Part shown: positions 16,501 to 26,312 of the stretch, one piece after another
Position numbering within the stretch: the first letter of the stretch is position 1
How the letters are laid out: each line of letters opens with the position of its first letter
Assembly: GCA_019623805.1 (NCBI GenBank)
Contig: CP053680.1
Location: 3,264,001 to 3,328,000 of the forward strand
From: Gammaproteobacteria bacterium (ex Lamellibrachia satsuma)
Lineage (GTDB): Bacteria > Pseudomonadota > Gammaproteobacteria > Chromatiales > Chromatiaceae
Length of the DNA: 64,000 nucleotides
Direction of reading: 5' to 3'
Notes under the pieces: model-generated
Databases searched by the model: none
What the model was told of the DNA's origin: nothing
Seen by the model: only the letters and a program-made list of their open reading frames with translations
Position numbers and translations under genes: made by a program

Positions 16501-17156
16501 TTGATTCGGCTATCTCTACGTGGAAAAAGCGGCACTCTACCCCTTGCAGCAGAGCGTGAAAAGATTGTCTTTGTCAGGCGTCTATGTTTGGTTTTTCCAT
16601 AACTGTCGAGTTTCTTTACAGTCAAAATCGGAGTAAAAATCCAAAAAATTCAATAACGTTATGAATAGTCAATGTAAATAAATATTTACTAATCAAATTG
16701 GCTGTCGAAATATTTTACACTATTAGATATTAATGAAATACGAATGTCTGGTAATCGTTTGATTCCGTAGGGGAATTAAAGTAAGGCATACTTATTGCAG
16801 GGTTATTATCTGTTGGGGAACGTGAATAACAAAAATCACGCATTTACATGGAATGAGCCAGGGGAGGCTTTACATGGAACGCAGGTCTATAATGCTGGGG
16901 CAACTTAACAGAGTTGCTCCCTTGCCAGCGAAATCTTCGCGACATCACATTCTAAGATCCTCGGTGTTGAACCATTCACCGCCTGATCGACCATCTGACA
17001 ACCTCCATATTTGAACTTAGATGCTTCTGGACCTGTGCCAGTTGTATCGTTTTTCATGAGTTTCATTGACGCTTGTTTACTCAAGCGTCCTCATGAAAAA
17101 AACCAGATCGAATGAAAAGACCCGAATTTCACACTGGACAAAGTGAGTAGATAACC
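16501..17156. other. long AT-rich intergenic leader upstream of the giant gene
   Basis: No gene is apparent. Base composition falls sharply compared with the flanks. Two hairpins stand out: GGGGCAACT/AGTTGCTCC at 16897-16920, and a long one at 17050-17101. The length and structure suggest a regulated leader for the 8.3-kb gene, but I recognise no riboswitch class. Confidence 0.5.
17050..17101 (+). promoter_or_regulatory. long two-tier hairpin 55 bases before the giant gene
   Basis: TTTTTCATGAG pairs with CTCATGAAAAA at the base and GACGCTTG with CAAGCGTC at the tip, with an internal bulge. The T and A runs make it a possible bidirectional terminator or an attenuator in the leader. Confidence 0.55.
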
Positions 17157-20100
17157 ATGGAACTGCAACATAAAAAGTCAATTCAGGCATCTTGGCAGCT
17201 GTTCTTTCTGTTTCTGTTCGGATTTTTCTCATTAATTTCATTTCCCATCCATGCGGAACAGCTGGAGACATCAGTCGCCTGTAACGAATTGCTGGAGCCA
17301 TTGGTGCTCGCTTACGGTGATAAAACAACCCTGTGTGGCTTTGAATCAGGGGCAGATGAGGAAACGTTTACTTTTGCTGGAGCAGCGGGTGATGAGATCA
17401 CGATTAACCTGCGCACCTTGACTGCAGACCTGGATCCGTCGATGAACCTGCGGGATCCATCAGGCGTAGTGATTGCAACCGGTTCCTGCGTGGGTCGGGA
17501 TTCCTTTAATCGAGCAAGAACCTGTGGATTCCAGATTATCCATACAATGGTCCAGGATGGGATCTATACCTTGGCATTGGTTGAATCTGGACTCGATGAA
17601 GCGGGTGATTATGTTCTGGCGGTAGAGCGAGTTTTTCCTGCCCTGAATCCAACGCCGTTGACCTTCGATATCCCCGTAACGGACCGTCTGGACCCTGGCG
17701 TGGATATGGACTTTTTCGAGTTCAGTGGAGCAGCGGGTGATGAGATCACGATTAACCTGCGCACCTTGACTGCAGACCTGGATCCGTCGATGAACCTGCG
17801 GGATCCATCAGGCGTAGTGATTGCAACCGGTTCCTGCGTGGGTCGGGATTCCTTTAATCGAGCAAGAACCTGTGGATTCCAGATTATCCATACAATGGTC
17901 CAGGATGGGATCTATACCTTGGCATTGGTTGAATCTGGACTCGATGAAGCGGGTGATTATGTTCTGGCGGTAGAGCGAGTTTTTCCTGCCCTGAATCCAA
18001 CGCCGTTGACCTTCGATATCCCCGTAACGGACCGTCTGGACCCTGGCGTGGATATGGACTTTTTCGAGTTCAGTGGAGCAGCGGGTGATGAGATCACGAT
18101 TAACCTGCGCACCTTGACTGCAGACCTGGATCCGTCGATGAACCTGCGGGATCCATCAGGCGTAGTGATTGCAACCGGTTCCTGCGTGGGTCGGGATTCC
18201 TTTAATCGAGCAAGAACCTGTGGATTCCAGATTATCCATACAATGGTCCAGGATGGGATCTATACCTTGGCATTGGTTGAATCTGGACTCGATGAAGCGG
18301 GTGATTATGTTCTGGCGGTAGAGCGAGTTTTTCCTGCCCTGAATCCAACGCCGTTGACCTTCGATATCCCCGTAACGGACCGTCTGGACCCTGGCGTGGA
18401 TATGGACTTTTTCGAGTTCAGTGGAGCAGCGGGTGATGAGATCACGATTAACCTGCGCACCTTGACTGCAGACCTGGATCCGTCGATGAACCTGCGGGAT
18501 CCATCAGGCGTAGTGATTGCAACCGGTTCCTGCGTGGGTCGGGATTCCTTTAATCGAGCAAGAACCTGTGGATTCCAGATTATCCATACAATGGTCCAGG
18601 ATGGGATCTATACCTTGGCATTGGTTGAATCTGGACTCGATGAAGCGGGTGATTATGTTCTGGCGGTAGAGCGAGTTTTTCCTGCCCTGAATCCAACGCC
18701 GTTGACCTTCGATATCCCCGTAACGGACCGTCTGGACCCTGGCGTGGATATGGACTTTTTCGAGTTCAGTGGAGCAGCGGGTGATGAGATCACGATTAAC
18801 CTGCGCACCTTGACTGCAGACCTGGATCCGTCGATGAACCTGCGGGATCCATCAGGCGTAGTGATTGCAACCGGTTCCTGCGTGGGTCGGGATTCCTTTA
18901 ATCGAGCAAGAACCTGTGGATTCCAGATTATCCATACAATGGTCCAGGATGGGATCTATACCTTGGCATTGGTTGAATCTGGACTCGATGAAGCGGGTGA
19001 TTATGTTCTGGCGGTAGAGCGAGTTTTTCCTGCCCTGAATCCAACGCCGTTGACCTTCGATATCCCCGTAACGGACCGTCTGGACCCTGGCGTGGATATG
19101 GACTTTTTCGAGTTCAGTGGAGCAGCGGGTGATGAGATCACGATTAACCTGCGCACCTTGACTGCAGACCTGGATCCGTCGATGAACCTGCGGGATCCAT
19201 CAGGCGTAGTGATTGCAACCGGTTCCTGCGTGGGTCGGGATTCCTTTAATCGAGCAAGAACCTGTGGATTCCAGATTATCCATACAATGGTCCAGGATGG
19301 GATCTATACCTTGGCATTGGTTGAATCTGGACTCGATGAAGCAGGTGATTATGAAATCACAGTGCAGTGCACAGGTGTTTGTATATCACCGAATTCACCA
19401 CCACACGTAACCAACCCTGGAACGCAAACGAATCAGGAAGGTGACATTGTCAGTATTCAAATAGTTGCAACTGACGGTGATACGCTGAGCTATTCTGCTG
19501 CCGGGTTACCAACATCTTTAACCATCGATATGACTACCGGTTTGATCAGTGGCACGATTGGGTTTGATGCGGAAGGAAGTTATCCCGTTTCCATATCTGT
19601 CAACGATAGTGTCAATCCCGCCGTAACAATTGAATTTTCTTGGGTAGTAACAAATACAAACCGTTTGCCAGAGTTGGCCCTCATTGAAAATCAGATAATG
19701 GATGAAGGCACAACCCTGGTTGTCCCCGTTTCCTCTAACGATCCGGATGTGGGTGAGACCCTGGCTCTGTCAATCACTGCTCCTCCGTTTGTCTCTTTGA
19801 TAGATAACGGTGACGGAACCGGTGAGCTTACGATGTCCCCGGGATTTAACGACACCGGCCTCTATTCTGTGACCGTCACTGTCACCGACAGTACAGGTCT
19901 TAGTGTTGACCGTGTGTTTGCACTCACTGTCAATGACGTGCCACCGCCAGTTCCCGTTGCCACACCTCTGACCATTGACTTTGGTGAGATTGTCATTGGC
20001 TCGACTGACTACAATTCCATCCTGTTGAGCAATATAGGTGGTTCAACACTGACGGTGAATAGTGTTACCAGCAGCGGGTTACCCTTTATCGCTTATCCAC

Positions 20101-23100
20101 CGGTCAGCTTTGACCTTGAAGCAGGTGGTGAACGGACTGTTCCAGTTGGATTCGCACCTGAAACGGAAGGTACCTTCACCAGTACAGTCACGATTGAGAA
20201 CAACAGTGGAACACCTGTAACGGTCGATATCAGTGGGCGTGGCGTCATGCCGGTTGAACCAGGGGATATTGATGTTGTCGATTACCTCGATTTCGGCAGT
20301 GTCGGTGAGACGGACACATTAGAGAAGGTGGCGACCATCACCAATACTGGTGACGGGCCGTTGATGATTTTCGGCGCCATTTCTGATCTGGCAGCCTTCC
20401 AGGTCTCGACCACAGTGGGTGAACAACTACCCTACACAATCAATCCGCATGAATCCCGTAATCTGCTCGTCAGGTTTTCACCTCCAGCAGGTAGTGCAGG
20501 CACAAATTTCACTGGCACCCTGAGCATCATGAGCGATGATTTGGATGAGTCACTGGTTACCCTGGCCTTATTGGGTAAGGCGATCACACTCATTGAACCA
20601 CCGCAGAATAATCCTGTGCTGGATGCACATGTTCAGGTTGGCGGTGCGGTTGATCTGATCACTGCTGCGTCATGCGGCAATGTTGGCGGTCAGGTCACTT
20701 TGAGTTCTGAGGCAACCAGTGCGGACAGCTTTGTCATGAATCTCATCGACCAGGGTGGCGTCACCGCAAGCAGTGTCTCTTCCGCTAGTCGGGATGGCGC
20801 AGGATCTGTCAGCTTCAGTGGTGTTGACGCCTGTGGTTTGGCCGATGGCGTGATTTCACTTCATGTGGTCTACAACAAAGCAGGGATTGAACTTCCGGCA
20901 GTACCCGGCACTCCATCAGTCAAGAACACCTCAGCTCTCGAGCCACCTGTACTTGATCCAGTGGTCCCATTCAGTCTGGTTCCCATCATAGAGGTTTGTG
21001 GCACTTCACGAGCCGACACCACAGTACGTGTTGAGGGTGGTGCACGAGTGGTTTCAACCCGTCTTGATGCAACGACGACAACCTTCTGTCTGCCTGTGAC
21101 CTTACGGCAGAATACCGAGAATACCCTCATAGCATCGGCCATCGATGAGTTGGTGCCGGCACCTAAGCCGATTGCTTCTGCTACACCAGTTAAAGTGGTG
21201 CATGTGGATCTATCACAGATCGTTATTGCGGAGGCCTATTCTCGTCCGCTCACCGTGGATGAGATCGATGAGCTGGTGCAGCAGGGTGTGATCAGCCTGG
21301 ATGAGGCCAGCAATTTCAATGTCTCGATGTTCACCGTGGTGTTGACCATTGGTTCTTATCCGGTAACCATCAGCCAGCCTGTGGTGATTAATCCAACCAC
21401 AGGGTCGGTAAGCTATGGTCGTGGAAGTCCTGGTTCTTCCGGATTCAGTGGCTGGTTAGGTGGAGCTACAGGAGGAGGTTCAGGCGCCACCACTTCAAGT
21501 GGCTGTGTAAATGGTTGCCCACAGGTCGTGGTGATTACCGGTCCTTCAGGTCAGACCATTCCCGGCGTGATCATCATCGATGGACGGATCAAGACCTTGA
21601 AGGAATTCTTCCAGGTCACGCTCCTGCTGCACAATATATCAAGTAGTTTTGTGCTGAGTGATATGAGCGCAAGCATTGGGGTTCAGGATGGCCTGACCAC
21701 GGTAGGCATTGGTCTGGGTACAGACCCAGTTGATATCAATCCTGCAGGTACTGCTGAGACACTGTTACTGGGCGAGATCCTCCCCGGCACGACAGGCACG
21801 GGACAGTTCATTATCCGTGGCGACAGTATCGGTACCCGCTTTATCGATGTTCATTTCGATGGCGACATCACCGGTGGCGGTTTGCCAACGCCGATCCCGG
21901 TGAGTGGTGTGGCCAGCACCAGCGTCGAGGTACTGGGGCCACCGCAACTGGGAGTCGTCGTGCGACATCCCAGCCATGTTGGGGCACCCGATGTGACTGA
22001 AAATGAGATTTATGACCTGATTGTTGAGATCACAAATGAATCTGATCGCCCGGCACTCTATCCCAGCCTGGAGCTGTTTGTAGGTGGAGATGCACTATTG
22101 GTTGACGAAAATGGTGATCCTATTCCTGAACGAAGTAAGATTGCTGATTTTGGCCATATCCTGCCGGGTGAAACGGTAACCGCAGGGTTCCGTGTGCAGT
22201 CCCTGGTGGAAGGCGAGATCATAGCCTGTCAGGCGATTGCTGCGGAAAATATCATGTTGACCGTGGATACAGGGCCGGATGGTACGGCTTGTAACATCGT
22301 AAATACCTATCCGGCAAACTTCGTGCCACTCGATCCGGATCATGAGCCCGTTGTTCTGGCGATCAATCCGCTAAATGGACAGGCCAATATTCCGATCACA
22401 ACATCGATTGTGGCAGTGCTCACTCCTCAGACAGAATGCCTGATCGCCGATACCTGGGAAAATGTGGTCACCGGCCCCATCGATCCAGGTGACCCGAGTA
22501 AGGGAATTCAGGTGGTCTCCGCAGATCTGCTGCAGGCAGGAACCTACTATCTGGAAGAACTGAATGCCTTTGGCGAACCGGTTCGCCATATCCCAACTGA
22601 CCTGACGGTAGAGAATCCCCCGGCCGGTGGTACGACCATTGCGGTGCTGCGACTGGGACTGGATACCCCTCATCCGAACAGTCAGTTCTTCCTGACACCG
22701 GATACAGCTTACCGCGCCACTATCCTTGGTGGTGCGGATGGTGTCTGTAGCCTCGCTTCCGGCAAAACCATGGGTAACTCCTTCAGTTGGGTCTTCTATA
22801 CGGGCGATACAACGACGGCCAACAACCCACCCGTCATCGATCCAATTGGTGATCAGATGGTCAACGAAGGCGAATCTCTAATTGTCCCAGTGTCAACAAC
22901 TGATCCGGATACAGGCGACATCCTTACCTTAAGTGTGAATGGACCGGCATATGTGACCCTGATTGACAGTGGGAATGGGGCAGGTCAATTGAGTATTGAA
23001 CCGGGTTTCGAAGATGGGGGAATCTATCCTATTACGGTAACAGTAACCGACTCGGGTGGCCTGACTGACAGTGCATCATTTACGCTGACAGTTGTCGATA

Positions 23101-25430
23101 CCAACCGTGCGCCTGTGCTCGACCCCATCGATGATCAGGCGGTGAACGAAGGTGCACTACTGTCAGTGCCTCTCTCGTCCGGCGATCCGGATGTAGGGGA
23201 CAGTCTCACACTGAGTGTCACCGCACCACTATTCGTGACACTGATAGATAATGGTGATGGTAGTGGACGACTAGACATCACACCTGGATTCACACAGGCA
23301 GGTATCTATGCGATTACGGTGACCGTGACTGACCAGGGAGGGTTGACCGATACCCAATCGTTTATTCTCACTGTCATTAATATCAATCTACCACCGGCGC
23401 TTGCGCCTATTGCCGACCAGACGATGGATGAAGGTGCAAGCCTGTCGGTGTTTCTCTCAGCAAGTGATCCTGATGTCGGTGATACGCTTGTCTTTAGTGT
23501 GAGTGTACCGCTGTTTGTGACTGTGGTAGACAATGGAGGTGGTAGTGGCCAGTTGAATAGTAACCCTGGCTTTGAAGATGCCGGAATCTACACGATCACT
23601 GTGACCGTGACAGACGGGCAAGGTCTGAGCGACACACAATCGTTTACACTGACTGTCAACAATACCAATCGTCCACCGATTCTGGATCTTATTGGGGATA
23701 AAGCAGTGGACGAGGGCGCCTTGTTGACAATACAACTCACTGCCAGCGACCCGGATGGAGACAGCCTGAGTTTCACTGCAACAGGACTGCCCGGTGGCGC
23801 AGAGTTGTTTGACAATGGAGACGGTACCGCCCAATTCAGTTGGGTTCCTGATTCATTCCAGGCGGGTAGCTATCCGGTGGAATTCATTGTGACAGATAAT
23901 AGTGTTCCATCTACTAGTGACAGTGAGTTGATCACGATTTCGGTTGGCAACATTAACCAACCACCGGTTCTGGATCCAATTGGTCCTCAAGCAATTGAGG
24001 AAAACGTTGAATTGTCTTTTCTGATTACGGCGAGCGATCCAGATGGTGACGATCTCAGCTTCAGTGCGGCCAATCTGCCTACCGGCGCTCAGTTGATTGA
24101 CAATGGCGATGGCACGGCACAGTTCAGCTGGACTCCGAGCTTCGCACAGGCAGGTAACTACCAGGTGCTATTTCTTGTTTCAGACAATGGTGTCCCGGTA
24201 GCCAGTGACAGTGAGGAAGTCACTATTACTGTAGGTAATGTCAATCAACCGCCAGTGCTGGATGCAATTGGGACTCAGCTGGGGGATGAGAATGTGGAAC
24301 TCTCTTTTCTGATCACTGCCAGTGATCCCGATGGGGATAATCTCAGCTTCAGTGCAGGTAGACTGCCCGCAGGCGCTCAGTTGACTGACAACGGTGATGG
24401 AACCGCTCAGTTCACCTGGACACCAAATTTTGGTCAGGCAGGCAACCACCAAGTACTGTTCATTGTCACCGATGACGGTATACCCGCCGCTAGTGACAGT
24501 GAAGAGATCACCATCACAGTGGGCGATGTGAACCGTCCACCAGTACTGGATGCCATTGGCAGCCGTCAGGTGAATGAAGGCGATGACCTATTATTTACCA
24601 TCACAGCCACTGACCCGGATGGTGACAACCTGAGTTTCACTGTGAATAGCCTGCCTACAGGTGCTTACTTGACTGACAATGGTGATGGTACGGCGCTGTT
24701 TAGCTGGACACCAAGCTTTACTCAGTCAGGTAACTATCAGGTGGAATTCGTCGTCACTGATGATGGAGTCCCAACTGCCAGTGACAGCGAACAGATCACC
24801 ATCACAGTGGGCAATGTAAACCGTCCGCCAGTACTCAATCCGATTGGTGATCGTAGAGTCACTGAAGATGATGAACTTTCGTTCTTCGTTACAGCCAGCG
24901 ATCCCGATGGCGACAACCTGAACTTCATGATCAATGGTCTGCCCACGGGGGCAGACTTTGTGGATAACGGTGACGGTACCGCACTGTTCTACTGGTTCAC
25001 AACGATCGGACAGGCGGGTGATTATCTGGTGAACTTTACCGTCGCTGACGATGGTGTACCGCTATTGAGTGATTCTGAAGAAATTACAATAACTGTGGAA
25101 GCCGGTGGCGGCTGTGGTGGAACAATAGGTGATATTTGTGAGTCCATCGTCGACTTGTCTGCCCGAGCAAAGAGCAGAGAAGTGTTCCTTATGTGGACTC
25201 CGACAGATGGTGCGGAAAGTTACAATATTTACCGTAGCACCACCGCAGGTGGTCCCTACTCACTGATTGCGGCTGGTCATGTCTGTGATTATTGCGCTTA
25301 CTATGATCCAAGCCTGACCAATGGCGTGACCTATTACTATGTGGTCAACTCGGTCAATGGTGGAGCGGAATCGCTGCACTCCAACGAAGCTAGCGCCACG
25401 CTGGTAGAGAGAACCACCCGAACCAGGTAA
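17157..25430 (+). CDS. giant secreted repeat protein with PPC-like, Ig-like, choice-of-anchor D and FN3 domains
   Basis: 2757 residues with an N-terminal signal peptide (hydrophobic core WQLFFLFLFGFFSLISF, cleavage near AEQ at 34). Residues about 74-731 are six near-identical 116-residue units of a beta-sandwich resembling the bacterial pre-peptidase C-terminal (PPC) domain, each with two cysteines (GSCVGRD and RTCGFQ). Next come an Ig-like putative adhesion domain (about 748-845), a cadherin-like unit, two choice-of-anchor D/ASH-like domains (about 931-1141) and a poorly defined middle with a Gly/Ser hinge (about 1420-1440). Three plus five Ig-like units starting NRxPVLDxIG follow (about 1889-2650), many with DPDG(D/E) calcium-type loops. 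The protein ends in a fibronectin III domain (about 2664-2755). No sortase, PEP-CTERM or type I secretion signal was recognised. It is likely a surface or matrix adhesin; the ligand is unknown. Confidence 0.88.
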   Translation: MELQHKKSIQASWQLFFLFLFGFFSLISFPIHAEQLETSVACNELLEPLVLAYGDKTTLCGFESGADEETFTFAGAAGDEITINLRTLTADLDPSMNLRDPSGVVIATGSCVGRDSFNRARTCGFQIIHTMVQDGIYTLALVESGLDEAGDYVLAVERVFPALNPTPLTFDIPVTDRLDPGVDMDFFEFSGAAGDEITINLRTLTADLDPSMNLRDPSGVVIATGSCVGRDSFNRARTCGFQIIHTMVQDGIYTLALVESGLDEAGDYVLAVERVFPALNPTPLTFDIPVTDRLDPGVDMDFFEFSGAAGDEITINLRTLTADLDPSMNLRDPSGVVIATGSCVGRDSFNRARTCGFQIIHTMVQDGIYTLALVESGLDEAGDYVLAVERVFPALNPTPLTFDIPVTDRLDPGVDMDFFEFSGAAGDEITINLRTLTADLDPSMNLRDPSGVVIATGSCVGRDSFNRARTCGFQIIHTMVQDGIYTLALVESGLDEAGDYVLAVERVFPALNPTPLTFDIPVTDRLDPGVDMDFFEFSGAAGDEITINLRTLTADLDPSMNLRDPSGVVIATGSCVGRDSFNRARTCGFQIIHTMVQDGIYTLALVESGLDEAGDYVLAVERVFPALNPTPLTFDIPVTDRLDPGVDMDFFEFSGAAGDEITINLRTLTADLDPSMNLRDPSGVVIATGSCVGRDSFNRARTCGFQIIHTMVQDGIYTLALVESGLDEAGDYEITVQCTGVCISPNSPPHVTNPGTQTNQEGDIVSIQIVATDGDTLSYSAAGLPTSLTIDMTTGLISGTIGFDAEGSYPVSISVNDSVNPAVTIEFSWVVTNTNRLPELALIENQIMDEGTTLVVPVSSNDPDVGETLALSITAPPFVSLIDNGDGTGELTMSPGFNDTGLYSVTVTVTDSTGLSVDRVFALTVNDVPPPVPVATPLTIDFGEIVIGSTDYNSILLSNIGGSTLTVNSVTSSGLPFIAYPPVSFDLEAGGERTVPVGFAPETEGTFTSTVTIENNSGTPVTVDISGRGVMPVEPGDIDVVDYLDFGSVGETDTLEKVATITNTGDGPLMIFGAISDLAAFQVSTTVGEQLPYTINPHESRNLLVRFSPPAGSAGTNFTGTLSIMSDDLDESLVTLALLGKAITLIEPPQNNPVLDAHVQVGGAVDLITAASCGNVGGQVTLSSEATSADSFVMNLIDQGGVTASSVSSASRDGAGSVSFSGVDACGLADGVISLHVVYNKAGIELPAVPGTPSVKNTSALEPPVLDPVVPFSLVPIIEVCGTSRADTTVRVEGGARVVSTRLDATTTTFCLPVTLRQNTENTLIASAIDELVPAPKPIASATPVKVVHVDLSQIVIAEAYSRPLTVDEIDELVQQGVISLDEASNFNVSMFTVVLTIGSYPVTISQPVVINPTTGSVSYGRGSPGSSGFSGWLGGATGGGSGATTSSGCVNGCPQVVVITGPSGQTIPGVIIIDGRIKTLKEFFQVTLLLHNISSSFVLSDMSASIGVQDGLTTVGIGLGTDPVDINPAGTAETLLLGEILPGTTGTGQFIIRGDSIGTRFIDVHFDGDITGGGLPTPIPVSGVASTSVEVLGPPQLGVVVRHPSHVGAPDVTENEIYDLIVEITNESDRPALYPSLELFVGGDALLVDENGDPIPERSKIADFGHILPGETVTAGFRVQSLVEGEIIACQAIAAENIMLTVDTGPDGTACNIVNTYPANFVPLDPDHEPVVLAINPLNGQANIPITTSIVAVLTPQTECLIADTWENVVTGPIDPGDPSKGIQVVSADLLQAGTYYLEELNAFGEPVRHIPTDLTVENPPAGGTTIAVLRLGLDTPHPNSQFFLTPDTAYRATILGGADGVCSLASGKTMGNSFSWVFYTGDTTTANNPPVIDPIGDQMVNEGESLIVPVSTTDPDTGDILTLSVNGPAYVTLIDSGNGAGQLSIEPGFEDGGIYPITVTVTDSGGLTDSASFTLTVVDTNRAPVLDPIDDQAVNEGALLSVPLSSGDPDVGDSLTLSVTAPLFVTLIDNGDGSGRLDITPGFTQAGIYAITVTVTDQGGLTDTQSFILTVININLPPALAPIADQTMDEGASLSVFLSASDPDVGDTLVFSVSVPLFVTVVDNGGGSGQLNSNPGFEDAGIYTITVTVTDGQGLSDTQSFTLTVNNTNRPPILDLIGDKAVDEGALLTIQLTASDPDGDSLSFTATGLPGGAELFDNGDGTAQFSWVPDSFQAGSYPVEFIVTDNSVPSTSDSELITISVGNINQPPVLDPIGPQAIEENVELSFLITASDPDGDDLSFSAANLPTGAQLIDNGDGTAQFSWTPSFAQAGNYQVLFLVSDNGVPVASDSEEVTITVGNVNQPPVLDAIGTQLGDENVELSFLITASDPDGDNLSFSAGRLPAGAQLTDNGDGTAQFTWTPNFGQAGNHQVLFIVTDDGIPAASDSEEITITVGDVNRPPVLDAIGSRQVNEGDDLLFTITATDPDGDNLSFTVNSLPTGAYLTDNGDGTALFSWTPSFTQSGNYQVEFVVTDDGVPTASDSEQITITVGNVNRPPVLNPIGDRRVTEDDELSFFVTASDPDGDNLNFMINGLPTGADFVDNGDGTALFYWFTTIGQAGDYLVNFTVADDGVPLLSDSEEITITVEAGGGCGGTIGDICESIVDLSARAKSREVFLMWTPTDGAESYNIYRSTTAGGPYSLIAAGHVCDYCAYYDPSLTNGVTYYYVVNSVNGGAESLHSNEASATLVERTTRTR
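17377..19352 (+). repeat. six tandem 348-bp units inside the giant gene
   Basis: The unit boundary GATGAGATCA recurs at 17391, 17739, 18087, 18435, 18783 and 19131, exactly 348 bases apart. The stretches I compared by eye look identical at the nucleotide level, including third codon positions, until the last unit drifts at its end. This implies very recent expansion or gene conversion; the copy number may also be an assembly estimate. Confidence 0.95.
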
Positions 25431-25478
25431 GGGTGATAAGGTTGAAGGCAGGGATGCCGACCCGCCGGGGCCATTCAG

Positions 25479-25712
25479 GTGGATGATGCCTATTGAGGTG
25501 GCGAGCATAACGGCGGTAAACGTGGACGCGGTGCTGAAGGCAAGACACCCTTCATCGCGGCGGTGCAAACCAACGAAGATGGACAGTCCGTTGCCATGCG
25601 ATTTATCGAGTTGATGGAATTTCGTACGATGGAGATCGCTCAATGGGCGAAACGGCGCTTGACCGCGTCCAGCCTCGTTGTATCCGATGGCTTGAAATGC
25701 TATAGCGGTTAG
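25479..25712 (+). pseudogene. IS1595-family (ISXO2-like) transposase remnant
   Basis: A frame carrying VDDAY, then a TGA, then GGEHNGGKRGRGAEGKTP and later EIAQWAKRRL and LVVSDGLKCY: the DDE-transposase core of ISXO2-like elements. The TGA at 25494-25496 occupies the place where related transposases I recall have Trp. A TAG at 25710 ends the frame at the junction with the next fragment. No inverted repeats were identified. Confidence 0.75.
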
Positions 25713-25716
25713 CCGC

Positions 25717-26072
25717 GTGAAGGACAAGTTTCATATCGCCAAGTACCTGGGCGATGCGGTCGACAAAGTGCGTCGCCAAGAGCACAAGGCGCTGCTGCAA
25801 CTGGGCAACGACATGCTCAAAGGCAGCAAATACACTTGGCAGACCACAACCCGGATAACATGAGTACCAAGCAGTGGCGGGCATTTAAGGATCTGCGGGA
25901 CAGCACGCTGAAGACTGCCCGCGCCTGGGCCATCAAGGAGTACGGGATGTCTCTGTGGTACTACGTAAACCGAACTTGGGCAGAGACGGGCTTCCGAGGC
26001 AAAGAGCTGTTTAAGACAGCGATCTACTTACATCTTGGTGGCCTGGACCTCTACCTGACTGGTGTCAGGTGA
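25717..26072 (+). pseudogene. ISL3-family transposase remnant
   Basis: VKDKFHIAKYLGDAVDKVRRQEHKALLQ is the ISL3 DDE region. A shift then moves the match to the frame starting at 25860 (STKQWRAFKDLRDSTLKTAR...), after which homology fades. It is fused directly to the IS1595 fragment, so two unrelated elements have been welded together. The following 240 bases to the next gene hold only short palindromes (GGCGGGT against AACCCGCC, and CCCGCC against GGCGGG, around 26193-26240). Confidence 0.75.
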
Positions 26073-26312
26073 GCGGAGTTACTCAGTATGATTTGGTGAA
26101 GACCCAAATTTTCTCTGTGTTCTTCGTGCGCTTCGTGGTTAAAGCTGTGTTTTAGTGCAGAGACTAAACTACGAACCAAAATCCTTGCTTTAGGCGGGTG
26201 TATCGCCTAGCCTGATGGAACCCGCCATGAATAAGGCGGGGTAATGGCAGTGAAGCCTGAGAATATCGATAGGGAAAAGACTGAAACCACCTGATTTTAT
26301 CGAAGATTCACC

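Noticed and set aside
17377-19352. Regular 348-bp repeats considered as a CRISPR or satellite array
   Set aside because: They are coding, in frame, without spacers, and form protein domains.
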